This document shows positions 20,359 to 32,804 of a stretch of DNA of 64,000 nucleotides, piece by piece (within the stretch, counting starts at the first letter, position 1; each line of letters opens with the position of its first letter). The notes beneath the pieces were generated by a model. It ran no database searches. It was not told where the DNA came from and saw nothing but the letters and a program-made list of their open reading frames with translations. The position numbers and the translations under genes are program-made. Source of the stretch: Circinella minor (Eukaryota; Mucoromycota; Mucoromycetes; Mucorales; Lichtheimiaceae). Location: NCBI GenBank assembly GCA_016758965.1, contig JAEPRB010000023.1:124001-188000 (forward strand). Direction: 5' to 3'.

Positions 20359-22680
20359 TCAGGCGTCATATTCAATAAAGTACAGTTTAACATGTCTACT
20401 GCTGACGTTATTTTCGATATAATATTTTTTTCTGAGCTCTTGTAAACGAATTTCTTCAATTTTATCATTATCAGCTTCATTAATAGGTCTAACAGGTTGT
20501 ATTGAACGAGAGATACCAACACGATGAAGAGGAATATCACGGACGCGATTACAAAGGAAAATATGTTTACATAATATACGATTAAAATAAAAGTCAGGAC
20601 AGGTACACGAATGCAAACCGCCTTCTCGAACAGCAATTTCATAATAGATATTTTCTTTTTTGAACGACTTTACGTATATCTATATATACAATAGATTACT
20701 CAATACAGTAATCATTAGAACATGAAACAGTCCTTATAACGCATTTCTACTTACTTTTTGAGCATCTACAATTGAAATATATTCTGCAGCAGTATCATCG
20801 TCGAGTTCATACGCCGTTTTATGCCGTTTTTTTTCTTCTTTCGTTAAGCTCACATCTTCGAATCCATGAAAAACTTGAAGTATAGATTGTCTATACACGC
20901 AATCAACAACTTGAGTAAGAGCCCAGACAATATAATCAATTCTATGTTTCCTTGTTCTTTTGAGATAATGAGTTTTTAATTGATTATGCCACGATTCAAT
21001 GAGATTATTTGTATGGAATTGAACGCCCTATTATGATTGAAAGATTAGAAAAAAAAAACTTATAATTATAGTTTGTTTTAATAATATTGCATACCTCTCG
21101 CCACGCCTTGCTCCACTTTTCTCTTTTAGGATAATAATAATCAAACATGTATGTATAAAACGTTATATCTTCAACAAGGTAACACTGTCTGAATTCGTTC
21201 CACTTTACATCAAATTCTTCTGGATTCTTTGCATACATCAATGAACTTAAATAAACACGAGCTTTTTTACGTAAAGCTTTAGAATCTGCAGTACTAATCG
21301 AGCTTTTGATCTATCAATGATCTGTTAGAGAAAATGTATATGTATACAAGCAAAAAATATTTAAGTTAGTAACGTACCTGTTTAACTTTTTTTTCCCATG
21401 CTCGTCTAATATGCCAATGACAAACTAGAACTTGGACTTCGGTACCAAACGTAGACAAAATAGCATCCATTTCAGTTATACTACAGTCGATCATGATACG
21501 TTTAGGATAAAAACCACATTCAAACTTAAGCCACGAGAGCCAACGACTAATAGTAAATGAAGATTCAGAATTCGTAATAAAAAAAGCAACAGGACAACCT
21601 TTGTTCGTTATATCACTCCTAGTAACAAGCGAAAACAAATAGCAATCACCACGGTCAGACAAAAATGATACACATGTTTTGTGTGTAGAATCGAGGTTAA
21701 TATCCTCTTGTTTCAATAATATCTGTATAAAAGAACATTAGTAAAAGAACATAAATCAAAAATAATATACAAATTCATACCTTTTTCTGCCACGGAGCGA
21801 CCCACGCAACCATTAATAATTCTTTCTTGGATGCATTAGCCTTTTCGTCAGCTTCAGATGAATTAATTATTTCAAACAAGATATCACAACCTTTTTCTTT
21901 AAGGATATCAATCCATGCTTGGGTGCTTTGTTTGTCTAATCGATGTTTTCTTGAAATATTATTTAAACGTTGTTGGATTTGATTTACAATATCATGGCGA
22001 TGTACACGGAGAGCTGCTGGTATTTTCAAAACATTTGGATCTACATTTATTTCATTTTCAAACTAATCAAACAGCAAGTTAGATATCGCATCATAGATGA
22101 CCACACATTTACGCATGCCAGTTCTACATACCTCGCTCATTTCTTCATTCGACAACTGTAATAAATCTTTCATTCCTCTCCAATCTTTCTTTTCTTCAAC
22201 ATGTTTTTCAATCCAATTCTTAACATCCAATGGAAGTCTTGATTCTTTAATATACTGTTCACTGAAAGGATTATGACCATCATGCATCCAATTATACGTT
22301 ACTTCAATAATACCATCAACAGCACGTTTAGTAGCTTTGATTTTTGCAGTACAACCAGTGTGTTTTGATAAATTTGTTCGACGTTTTTTAGTTGCTGGAG
22401 GGATGGAAGACAATTTACGACTATGATCACAAACGTACAAAAGAGACCAATCAATTTTTTTTCTGAGACCAGGAGTGTCTTTTGTATATGAAGTTGAGGG
22501 AGCTGCAGTTGAGGTTGTGCTTTTTTTCTTGTTCCAAGTCGCATGGCAAGAAGCTTCTTCATTAAACCATTTATTAAAATTATATTCATTGTGAAAAGTT
22601 AACTCCATGGGGGAACTGACCCAGTCAACAGGAGGTCGTTTGCGTACAATATAAAGTGTGTCGTTAGTTTGATTGTTCAT
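20359..22680 (-). CDS. Mutator-like (MULE) DDE transposase with SWIM zinc finger, 3' end frameshifted
   Basis: Six exons (22680-22132, 22062-21781, 21722-21378, 21310-21095, 21027-20755, 20679-20359) all join in phase to give 661 residues. The N-terminal region (about 50-180) has Cys/His/Trp pattern typical of the DNA-binding part of MULE/FAR1-like proteins. The MULE core carries all three catalytic acids: Asp288 in INLDSTHKT, Asp356 in RIMIDCSITEMD and Glu475 in TNNLIESWHNQLK, plus the CHWHIRRAW motif. A SWIM zinc finger follows (C580-T-C582…C592-K-H594). Thus the catalytic protein is complete. After the SWIM finger a run of seven A (within AGAAAAAAATATT) is followed by a stop in this frame. 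A coil-like continuation, …TSAVDMLNCTLLNM…, stays open in another frame to 20265. That suggests a one-base indel: mutation, polymorphism or assembly error. Confidence 0.85.
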
Positions 22681-22806
22681 GATAAATACAAATAATGAAG
22701 AATAAAAAAATAATGAATAGGATTGCGAATCTACCCATAAAGATGGGAAAGACGCGCGATCTGTTATTTGCCCCTGGGCGAAACGCGTCTGAAATAAAAA
22801 CATTCC

Positions 22807-23946
22807 GAAGGGGGATGTTAGGATCGTTATATTACGCTGCGCCCGTAGTCTGACTTTAATCTTTGATCCATTAAAAATCATCCTCACTTGAACAATTACT
22901 TTTGCTATTAAGTAGGTATAATAATTTGCCTTTGCTATAGGTGTTAGTTATGCTCTATAAGAGTAGAAATAATAATAAAGTAGGAATTAAAAAAGCATCC
23001 TGAATATGAAAACAACAAAGACTACAAATTTAGTGAGGAAGAAAAAATGTTGATGATTCCAAAATAATTTTTTTGAATTTGTGTTAAATATCTGATGATG
23101 ATTCTGGTATACAACAAAGGATTATTCTTTACATGTAATTGTATTCTATAATTCAATAAGCAATTGATAAAGATAATGTATGTTTAACTCATTCACTCAA
23201 AAAAAAATAGCTGTTGCTTCAGACACTGCACTTATGACACAGGTTATCCAACATATACCTGATCCCAGAATGTAAGATTTGATTGATTTAGATAGATCGT
23301 GACAATACTTTGTATAAAAGACACAGTAAAGTATGTGTACGATAGTCAAAAGTTTGGGCCAAATGTTTACGTATCAGAAAATACAAGACGAATTTAATGT
23401 ATACCTATACTGATTCTTTATTAACTTTCAATATTTTGATTATCTTATATTTTTATAATTCCTTGTTTTTATATTATCTTTTATTATATTACGCTATCAT
23501 TATTTCTTATTTTCATAGTACCTCCTATTATTTTACATTATCTTTTATGTTAATGCTATCCACAACACGAAAATATCCTTATATGTATTACTAATGTATA
23601 TAATTACAAGCTTAATACATTCTTGTTTTGGACAATTTATCATCTCTTTATATATTACCTAATCGTATTAAATGGTCTACGTACCACATGTTCATTGATC
23701 TATATAATAAAGTTCTATACTTTATGTATTATAAAAGGTATTTATAAAACTGACAAAGATGCCTTTATCTAAAAACATTCTCATTAAGCATTATATTCAA
23801 AAAAAAAACCAAAGCAATGAAAAAGATAGAAGTAATTGTTTAAGTGAGGGTGGTTTTTAACGGATCAAAGATTAAAGTCGGACTACGGGCGCAGCGTACT
23901 ATAACGACCCTAACATGCCCCCTCTATGCTGCGTCCGTAGTAATTC
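22807..23946. mobile_element. Inverted-repeat element, about 1.1 kb, no ORF
   Basis: A segment of about 100 bp at 22807-22908 recurs inverted at 23834-23932 with close to 90% identity by eye, including CGCTGCGCCCGTAGTC and the GGATCAAAGATTAAAGTC block. The DNA between is very AT-rich and without a coding frame. The right end extends to TATGCTGCGTCCGTAGT. A GC-rich terminal inverted repeat flanking AT-rich non-coding DNA is typical of a non-autonomous DNA transposon. The left repeat is only about 130 bp upstream of the MULE transposase start, so it may alternatively be the end of the MULE itself. Confidence 0.65.
23883..23946. repeat. GC-rich hairpin at the right end of the inverted-repeat element
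   Basis: ACTACGGGCGCAGCGTA and, about 30 bp later, TATGCTGCGTCCGTAGT are reverse complements except for two mismatches. This makes a potential long-stem hairpin in otherwise AT-rich DNA. The left copy of the element keeps the first arm but not the second. Confidence 0.7.
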
Positions 23947-23990
23947 TCTTTTTTTTTTTGGACATCATCAAATTTTATTTGACAGCAACC

Positions 23991-24785
23991 AAAAGTCGTG
24001 CCATCTTGCGGCCGTGCCATCCCCCCATGACTGTGCTTAATTTGACCCTGCTGTCTTGGCCATGCCTTACTATCCTACCGTCTTCAATAACTAGCTATTG
24101 ATACTTGATAATACGATATATAATAAAATTATTACATATGTATACAGCTTATTTATCAGGGAGCTAATAATGAATATTTTTTTACTTAAACACTCTTTAC
24201 CTTTGAAAGTAATACTTTTGGTTGATGGAAACACCGTAAATAACACACACACACACGTAATCAATATATATATTACATTGACTTATACAATACCGCTGTT
24301 ATGCTTCCAAATATAAATGTGATATGGTTTATCTTAAATTACACGTTTTGTCTTCTTCATCATTTTTTGATTAATAATGTGCGTATTTTATGGATTATTT
24401 TTACTTTTTCCTTGTAAAAAGATATATTGGTTTATAATCAACTTTCGCATCACTGTATTTATAATTTTATTCCAGTCCTGTTATAATTTCGTACCCTTTT
24501 TTGTATTATATATAATATAATTGTACAATATTATTTTTAATTTATCCTGTGTTTCAATAAGTTGAATAAGTTCACTCATTGTCATTATATACTACTAAGT
24601 AATAATGGAAAATTACTCGAAACGAAACAAAAGCACTGTTTTTTTAACGTCATCATATGTTAGAAAATATTATTCATGCAACAGTGCAACTTGCAGGGCA
24701 GGGTAGTAACAAAGGATCAATGGCTCGACCAAACACAGCGGAATAAAATAAACACAGTCATGGGGGGATGGCACGACTTTTAGTA
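23991..24785. mobile_element. Second inverted-repeat element, about 0.8 kb
   Basis: AAAAGTCGTGCCATC…CCCCCATGACTGTG at about 23991-24036 recurs inverted at about 24752-24785. Weaker similarity continues inward (GCTGT, TTGGTC, AGCCAT). The left arm carries an internal 16-bp duplication of the CGTGCCATC segment (CGTGCCATCTTGCGGC). The interior is AT-rich with no ORF. It abuts the first inverted-repeat element, suggesting preferential or nested insertion. Confidence 0.55.
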
Positions 24786-26575
24786 CCTGCCGCCGGAAAA
24801 AAGTACAAATGGCTGTACATGAAAAAGTGCTGAAACACAAGAAATACTCGAATCTTAATACTATCACTATACAATTACAATAATGTTAAGATACATTACT
24901 TTTTTTCAAATAACGTTTGAAACAGAGCCTTATGAGGCAATTGGTATAAGCGTCATTTAGGAATTTATAAAATACAAGATAGATACAAATATAATAGAAT
25001 AAACAGCATAAAAATGTTTAAAAATAAAGGGATAAATGAATGACTTATATTTCAAAATTGTGAAAGAGAATCAAAAACAATAACGCCCGGGACTCTTCTT
25101 GTAATAATCAATATATCTATAATAAAGACAATATCTCTATAAAATTGGCAATATTTTAAACATAATCGTTCATTAAATAGAATATAATAAATCTAATGTG
25201 TGATTCAATGTTTGCTATAAAAATGACCAGTATGTTTTTGGCATAGTTTTATTTGTTTTCTTTTTTTTTATATATTACTAGTAAAGCAGATAGTATTACT
25301 TTTCAGTATATTAATAATTAATAGTTTTTTGCATTAATTATTATGAAATTATTTTAGTTGACCACGATAAATATGATGATTTGCTTTGACGTATTGTATA
25401 GAAAAGTGCATCAGGTATACTATCATGCTCCCAAACCCAATTGTACACCTTTTTCTATGACTGCTATTGCGGGATTTAACAAAGTACACCTTTTTTTTCG
25501 TGTTTCCGTTACTACCTCTTCTATAGTAGGGAGTTTAAATAAAATCCAAATGATTGACAAAAAAAGAATGTCATATGGTAATCATAATAGCGTTAAAAAG
25601 TATAATTTTTTTTCTTCCTTATACTGCTGTTATAATGTTAAGCTAAAGGTAATTGGTTACTAAAATGTACGTACCCTCCGAAAAAAAGAAGCTTTGCAAG
25701 GCATATAAAAATCAAAAAATCTTTTGTAACCAAATTAATCCGAATTGGGAAATTTTTAACCACAAGGACAAGAAGGATAAAGAGGAAGATGGATCATGGA
25801 GCTGTAGATGACTTCAACAAGTCTGGACTTGTACAACGATCAAATCAATCTTGGGGAAAGAAGATACGCAGAGAAAAAGAGGAAATTCTCATCGTAACAG
25901 GTTTCGAAACGTAAATACAGCAATTCTGCTTCTGGAATAAAATACCAGGTTTTTCTGAAGTTTTACCTATACGTTTTTTTTTTTCAAAAGAAATGACTGG
26001 TGAACAAAAAGAAGCCAAATTCTTTCGGCATTGATTATATTCTTATATTGATTACAGAACAAGCGTGTATATAGGTGAAGGCTAACCTTCGCTTTTTGGT
26101 TGTTTTATCTTCTCTCTCTCTCTCTCCCTCTTTTTGGTTTTTTTTTTTCAACTTGAGGCTGAAATTTTTTTTATTGTGGCACCGAGCATTTTTATAATTT
26201 GACATCCCTAAACATCATCAATATGAGTCTTCCAAAAAGTTTTTTTTTTTGGAAGCTAACAAGCTATTAATTATAAAAATTGGTTCGTAACCGTAAAAAA
26301 ATAACGAGTGAAGAAGTTGGTTATTTCTTTTTTAAATAACAAGGACTTTAAAATGAGTAAAAGGAAAAAAAAAAAGATACCATTCGGAACTTATCAAGGT
26401 TTTATTTTCATGTTACACGTACTTCTACTGTCATACTTATTGATCTGAAGAATTTTTTTTTCGACGGTTGTGCAAGAAAACGGGATCACAGAAAAAAAAA
26501 AGAACTTATTGAGGTGATCTTCTTTTTCTTTTTTCTTTGTTATCCTTTTTTATTTCTTTTTAAAGAAATAATACC
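24786..26575. other. Intergenic, AT-rich, with doubtful ORF scraps
   Basis: Frames at 25358-25663 and 25665-25811 look partly protein-like. The second, MYVPSEKKKLCKAYKNQK…, could continue in another frame as …SWGKKIRREKEEILIVTGFET. No family is recognised and the reading is broken, so they may be remnants of a decayed gene. The permease promoter probably lies in 26100-26575, where there is a CT microsatellite near 26111-26130 and T-runs. Confidence 0.4.
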
Positions 26576-28295
26576 ATGGCACCATCACCAGAGAAAAAGA
26601 CAACAAAACAAACAGCGGAAGAAATAGCTGCTAGAGATGCTGCAAGATTAAATCAATTGGGTTATAAGCAGGTATGTATAATTACGTCTTTGTTATAGAT
26701 ACGTATGATTAAAACAAAAATCTACCACCCACTCTTTATGTATACAGTGATGGTTATATAATATACGTATATATTCTATAAGATAATAATATTAAAGCGG
26801 TATCTTTTGATTTTTTTATTGGATGCTGCATATATATAGGAATTAAAAAGAGAATTAACAGTAAGAGTGTTTTATATATTGAAAAAAAATGGGAAGAAAG
26901 AGAAAGAGAAAAAGGTCAAGTTGATTCGATTTTTCATTTCTGTTACTATATAGTCACTTGGTAACTATGGCATTGCATTAAGCGTAATATGTATTTCCTC
27001 TGGATTGACATCGTTATTTGGATGTAAGTATCTTGAATTATATTTGTTATAAAATTGAAGTGCGAAATATATATATATATATATATACCTTAATCATCCT
27101 TATTAATACATTTTTATTAGATGGTTTGAATACTGGAGGACCTGTTGTTATTGTTTTTGGTTGGGTGGTAGTATCTTTTTTTGCACTTCAAGTAGGTTTA
27201 GCTCTTGCAGGTAATTACAGAAATTTAATACACCAGAATAGTAGCAATCATATCAACAATATGAAAACACTTGCTGTAACAGAAAAAAGATTATTATTAA
27301 CGATACTACATTAATTTTCTTTTTTGTGTAAATTATGCTACTTTAATTGCTTGCTATAAAAGAAATTTCTAGTGCGTATCCTACAAGTGGAGGATTATAT
27401 TGGTGGGCTGCTCGTTTAAGTACTCCAAAACATGCACCAGCAGCTTCTTGGTTTAGCGGTAAATAATATAATTAAAAAATATATATTCAATCGTACTTGT
27501 CATCAAAAAGTCCTTTATTGTACTAATAAACTTGTTTTTATGATTTAACGAATACTAAATATGTATTATGGTTTATTATATATATAGGTTGGTTTAATTT
27601 GATCGGACAGTTTGCGGTGACAGCAGGTATTGATTATGGTCTTGCCCTTATGATTGCAGCTGTTATTTCAATTGGACAACATGGTGAATGGGTACCTACA
27701 GCAGGTGCAACTACTGGAATTCATATTGCTATTTGTGTTTCTCACGGTATCGCAAATTCTCTTGGACCAGGTGTAATGCGTCGAATTAATTGTAAGTTAT
27801 ATTTTTTTTATTATCTAGTATACTACAATAACAATAAATATAGAGGGAGGATTATTTTGGATCATGCAAGCTTAGTTACGTAAAAAAAATTGATCATGGA
27901 AATCCGTCAATATGATGTTGCAATGTTTAATTTGTTGTATTGCGGATAATTTATGTTTATAATAGCTGTTAGTACATGGTGGCAAGTAATCTGTCCATTG
28001 GCAGTCATTATCACTATTTTAGCATGTGCACCTACTCGTCAACCTGGTAGTTTTGTGTTTGGTCACTTTAACAACAATACTGGATGGACCAGTCCGGCTT
28101 ATATTGTTCTTTGTGGATTGTTACAAGCTCAATTTACATTGACCGGCTTTGATTCGTCTGCTCACATGTCTGAGGAAACAAAAAATGCCGAAATTAGTGG
28201 TCCTGTTGGTATGATTATGGCTATTGTTGGTAAGTAAAAGCAGAGTGAATTACTATTAATTAATAAGAGTTATATAATCATGGAGAAAAGAATAA

Positions 28296-28334
<39 letters not shown>

Positions 28335-29843
28335 GAAAGGAATTATACACGTTTCCCATATATATCATTACACATATTGAACAAACTTTTTTTTTCTAGT
28401 GAGTGCTATCATGGGATTCATTTTCCTTGTTGGATTTTTGTTCTGTATTCAAGATTTGGATACAACTATCAATTCGAGCACTGGTTTTCCGGTTATGCAG
28501 ATTATTGTCGATAGCGTAGGTGAAAAGGGAGGTATTGTACTTATGGTCATGTTGATTGTTGCTTGTTGGTTCTGTGGATTTGCTTCTGTCACGGTAAGTC
28601 ATGAAGATCTTTTCAAATATAAATTGTCAAAAAAAAGTTATATGCTTATTTAAAATTACATGAAAACTCACATATATAAAATATCTGGTAGGCCAATTCA
28701 CGTATGATTTATGCTTTTTCTAGGGATGGAGCCATGCCTGGAAGTAAATATTGGCATCAAGTAAATAAAAAAATGGAGGTAAATGGATATTACATTATCA
28801 AAAATTTATTATGATTTAAAAAATAAAGATTATGGCGAATGAAACGCTATGGCCACCATAATGATATAACAGCTAACATATACATATTGTTATTTTTCTA
28901 AAAAAAAAATATAGACCCCCATTAATGCTGTGTGGTTATCTGTATTCGTTGCATCTATATTAGGTTTACCCTCCTTAGGCAACGATACCGCATTTTCTGC
29001 CATTACATCCGTAGCTACAATTGGTCTTTTTCTTTCTTATTCAATTCCTATTGCTTGCAAGTTATTAAATCGAAAAGCATTTAAACCTGGACCACTTCAT
29101 CTTGGGCGATTTTCTGAGCCCATTGGCTGGTAAAATCATTTACTCTTTGCATTGATGTCCCATTTAATTTCAAATATATATAATATACTAACTGGGTAAA
29201 AACAAAAAAAAAATTGATTCGTATTTTATATAGTATCGCCCTTTTCTGGATTGCATTTATCACTATTTTGTTTGTATTACCACCAGAATGTAAGTTTTTG
29301 AAATGAATATGAAAGAATAAACTGAATGAACATTATTTTAACGTTAATACCATCTACTAATATATTATATAACAGACCCTATCACTGCTGTCAATATGAA
29401 TTGTAAGTTATTAATTATATATATAATACTAAAAAAAGAAATTATTGAGAAGTATAATTTATTTATTAACGATGGATTGTTTACAGATGCTTGCCTTGCA
29501 ATTGGTTTGGTTACTATCGGTGCTGGAGGTAATTATTATTATAGATAATACGTAGTTATAAAAAATGCTCAAACTGATAGTTGAGATGTATCAAAGTTTT
29601 CTCATCAACTTTAAAAACAATGTATGTTATATACTAGGTCGTTTCCTTATTGACGGACGTAAATGGTTCAAGGGACCAGTGATCAACTTGTCTGACGATG
29701 AACGTGTTGGTGTCAATTTGGAAATTGAACAACCTCCTGTTGAAAAAATACCAGATATTGAAAAAGCAGTAGAAGTTTCTTCTGCCGATACTTCAAGTTT
29801 GTCATCATCAAACTCTTCTAATTCTAAAGCAAATGAAAAATAA
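26576..29843 (+). CDS. APC-superfamily amino-acid permease (GABA/choline-permease type)
   Basis: Fourteen exons, all in phase, give 555 residues: 26576-26671, 26840-26860, 26954-27023, 27121-27210, 27363-27458, 27588-27791, 27966-28229, 28400-28593, 28692-28778, 28915-29129, 29234-29289, 29376-29402, 29487-29528, 29638-29843. About twelve hydrophobic segments are present. Signatures are LNQLGYKQELKRELT near the N terminus, EISSAYPTSGGLYWWAARLS after TM2, GFDSSAHMSEETKNAE in the middle, and SRMIYAFSRDGAMPGSKYW before the later TMs. These are characteristic of fungal amino-acid/polyamine/choline permeases of the Uga4/Hnm1 group. They import substrate with protons at the plasma membrane. Both termini are hydrophilic and the C-terminal tail is Ser/Glu-rich, a usual site for ubiquitin-directed turnover. 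Two exons are only 21 and 27 nt. The exact substrate is not readable. Confidence 0.92.
28301..28330. repeat. (TA)15 microsatellite in permease intron
   Basis: A perfect TA dinucleotide run lies in the intron between exons 7 and 8 of the permease gene. Likely length-polymorphic. Confidence 0.95.
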
Positions 29844-30060
29844 GCTACGACTAATGCTATTACAGTTATTACTATTACAAACTAATTTAATTGTTCTTTT
29901 TTCTTTTCTTTTTATATAAATTTATTCTATCTATACTACACATGAACGACATACATATCATTATTATAATAATTATTCATAGGTTTTAATTGGTAGCTTC
30001 CCCCACTAATTATATGCACAATCTAACATATTAATAAACATTACTTTTAAACGTATTGTA

Positions 30061-30358
30061 CAGTAGACTCCCGCGCTTTTTGCATGGTGGTTTGCAAATT
30101 AGCGGGAGTGGATTTTTCACAGTTTGTATTTTTATAAGTGACAATTCTAGTCTATGATATATACTATATGGACATCTATTTTTTTTATCGATGTCTTAAA
30201 GACACTGTAAATTTCCCTCGGTTAATCCAAATTGATAAAATATCGTTTGCAATTTGCGATTTGCAAGGTTTACCAAGTGTTTTGTGACACTTCCTTCAAA
30301 AAAGTTGCGGAACACAGGGTTTGCAAATTATCGGGAGCGCAAAAGCGGGGGTCTACTG
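30061..30358. mobile_element. Tc1/pogo-like MITE, 298 bp, with TA flanks
   Basis: The ends are CAGTAGACTCCCGC at 30061 and the inverted match …GCGGGGGTCTACTG ending at 30358, each flanked directly by TA. TA duplication and a CAGTAGAC-type terminus fit the pogo/Tc1-mariner superfamily. A subterminal motif TTTGCAAATTAGCGGGAG (30091-30108) is repeated in direct orientation at 30320-30337 (TTTGCAAATTATCGGGAG). With the terminal CTCCCGC it can pair into a short hairpin. There is no ORF, so it is non-autonomous. It lies about 220 bp after the permease stop codon. Confidence 0.75.
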
Positions 30359-30365
30359 TATACCA

Positions 30366-30761
30366 CCTTACCCATGACATCCCAAGAGCATATTTTATGT
30401 ATTTATTACCGACTTGGATGACTCACTAATCATCAGCAACAACCCTGTCTTAATGGTCAACAAACAACCAGGAGATCCAAACAACATATACTTTCTTGCC
30501 ACCAAGTACATACCTTTTTATTAATCCTCACCGATATCAACGACCCAATCTCCTATGTCCTCAATCGCCTACCAAAATCACCTCCAAAATCATTCAACAA
30601 AAAACTATATCTCAAAATTATTTGGCCTCCATCAACTACATCGTACTTGCAGACCCGAACAATACACTTCACCATTACCTCCAATAAATAAATTTGGTCA
30701 GTCCTTGCTTCAATGGATAGAGGCCCCAACCACATCATCTACATCATCTTTAAATTCATAA

Positions 30762-30803
<42 letters not shown>
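30366..30803 (+). mobile_element. Truncated non-LTR retrotransposon (LINE) 3' end with poly(A) tail
   Basis: A C-rich stretch, unlike the AT-rich surroundings, ends in an uninterrupted run of 39 A (30765-30803). Reading the plus strand across one frame change gives …YVLNRLPKSPPKS…, …KIIWPPS…, then INKFGQSLLQWIEAP…. This resembles the C-terminal end of reverse transcriptases of fungal LINEs as I know them. The 5' boundary is uncertain and set only where coding-like composition begins. The intact A-tail implies a fairly recent insertion, while the frame is already broken. Confidence 0.6.
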
Positions 30804-30805
<2 letters not shown>

Positions 30806-32804
30806 AAGTGCTTCATTTTCTCTTACCATGTTCCACTCTACCTAGTTTAGATGTTTCTTCCTCCCGCTTTATTCTAGTTTTCCCTATTTTCTTTCTTTTT
30901 ATCATTTTATACCCCATATGTACCTTCGCTCTACCCCCATATTTATCCTACTGCCTAGCAGGTTTTTCAGTACCCCTCTTTGTGAGCTGACGAGAGCAAT
31001 TAGCTGAAATCAGCGTGTGTACAATCACTTTCGTCATAATAAAACAAACAATTTCAACGTATACCACCTTATAAAAAAAACTATCATGAAAGATATACTA
31101 AGCACTTTGTGTAAGTAAATTCATCTATATATATATATATATATATATAATACATCATTGAAATGTACCCTTTTTTTTAGGAAATGGGTTAAATAAAAAA
31201 AATTATTTTTCTTGTATTAAATATAGATTGCTTCTAAAAATGTATTGACTTTTCTTGTAAATACGTGATGTATACTTAAAGTATTACAACATGTTTTACA
31301 ATTAAATTGTACAGTATGTAGCGAGATTTCCTAGTTATACGTTAACATAATACTTGTTTACAGCCATTCATTAATTGATCATGATCGTGCTGCCAATAAT
31401 GTGCTTCTATTTTGGTACCTGACATTCATATGAAATTTTTAAAAATTAATGATCAGTTGCATAAAAGGTCCAAAACCAAGACGCACAAATGGAAGTGCAT
31501 ATTGTTTTTTCTAAAACCGTAGAAGACTTGAGTAAAAAATGGATTTAACAATTTAGCATTCCAATATTAATAATTTGAAGTCATGATGTAGTGTTCCCTA
31601 CGCAGGATATACTATTATCAGTAAATCCACTAAAAGAAAGTTATATCCACATAAATGTTCATTTAATTTGTTTGCAAGAAGTGGAACAAAAAAAAGTTAG
31701 TCAAGTCTTTTCTTTTTTGAATAATCTAATCGAGGTCTTCTCTGTTAATAATAAATATTGCAAGAAATTTGTAATGTAGAGATAAATCAATTATTGTTTC
31801 CAAGTAACTTATCAAGGTATACACGCACATTTCTTAACCTTTTGAAACAGGTTTTTTTTTCGCTAGGTGAAATTGAAAAATAGTTTGGCTGCGGTCCGTG
31901 CGTACGTCGGCCTTTAATTATGCTTCAGAACTTTTGGTTGTTACTTTGCTTAATACCTATTATTCCATAAGAAACCCTTTCTTCAATTGACTCACTTTAA
32001 AAGCAAGGTATATATATATATATATATATTTGACGTTTCTTAAGATATAAGGAATGAATATATTGTTGGAAGACAGATAGGGTTATATCCCATTTATAAT
32101 TTCATAATTATACCTTATCTACCGATAAATATACCTATAAGTTTGTATTAGACTACTAGATATTGTTTTTTTATAAGATGATATATATCTGAAAAGCTAT
32201 CGAACAGTGAAAGCAAGTTTTTTGTTCGGCCATGTATTAGGTAAACATCAGCGTGTAATCAAAGATTCTTATATCTAGAGCAACAGCAACTATAGAAGTT
32301 GTGTGAAATATCTCTGTCTTTTTTTTTGCACGTTGCAAGTTATCAACAGTATTTAAATTCAGATTTAATTCATGCAACTACGACATGTCAGGTCCTCTAA
32401 AAAAAGCTTTAACGTTTTTCGTGAACAGGGCTATTTCGTACCTGTAAATGAATTTATCCGGCCAGTTATTATACCAAAGTGTTTACAATATATTGAAAAG
32501 TATAATTATAAATTATAATGACTTTCGACCTTCCCCCTTTACACTTTCACTTCAATGAAAATAAGCATCATATTAGTCCCCCACAAAATACTTAATACCA
32601 ATCTTCCATAATAATCTATATCCAACTTTTCTCCTTCCAACATTCCAAAAACAATAAACCAGTAAAAAATACATATCTACAATGCTTTTTACAGATTTTA
32701 GATCTACAAATACGTTGATTTTTGATGTTTTTTATGTATATGTGTATAGAGCAACATCCACAACACGAATACAAAAAAGAAAATATAATAAAATTTTATT
32801 TCCT
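30804..32804. other. Intergenic, AT-rich
   Basis: A CT-rich patch (30810-30990) follows the poly(A) run, then AT-rich DNA with TA microsatellites near 31128-31150 and 32009-32030. No supported gene. A frame at 31591-31779 has no recognisable feature. Confidence 0.5.
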
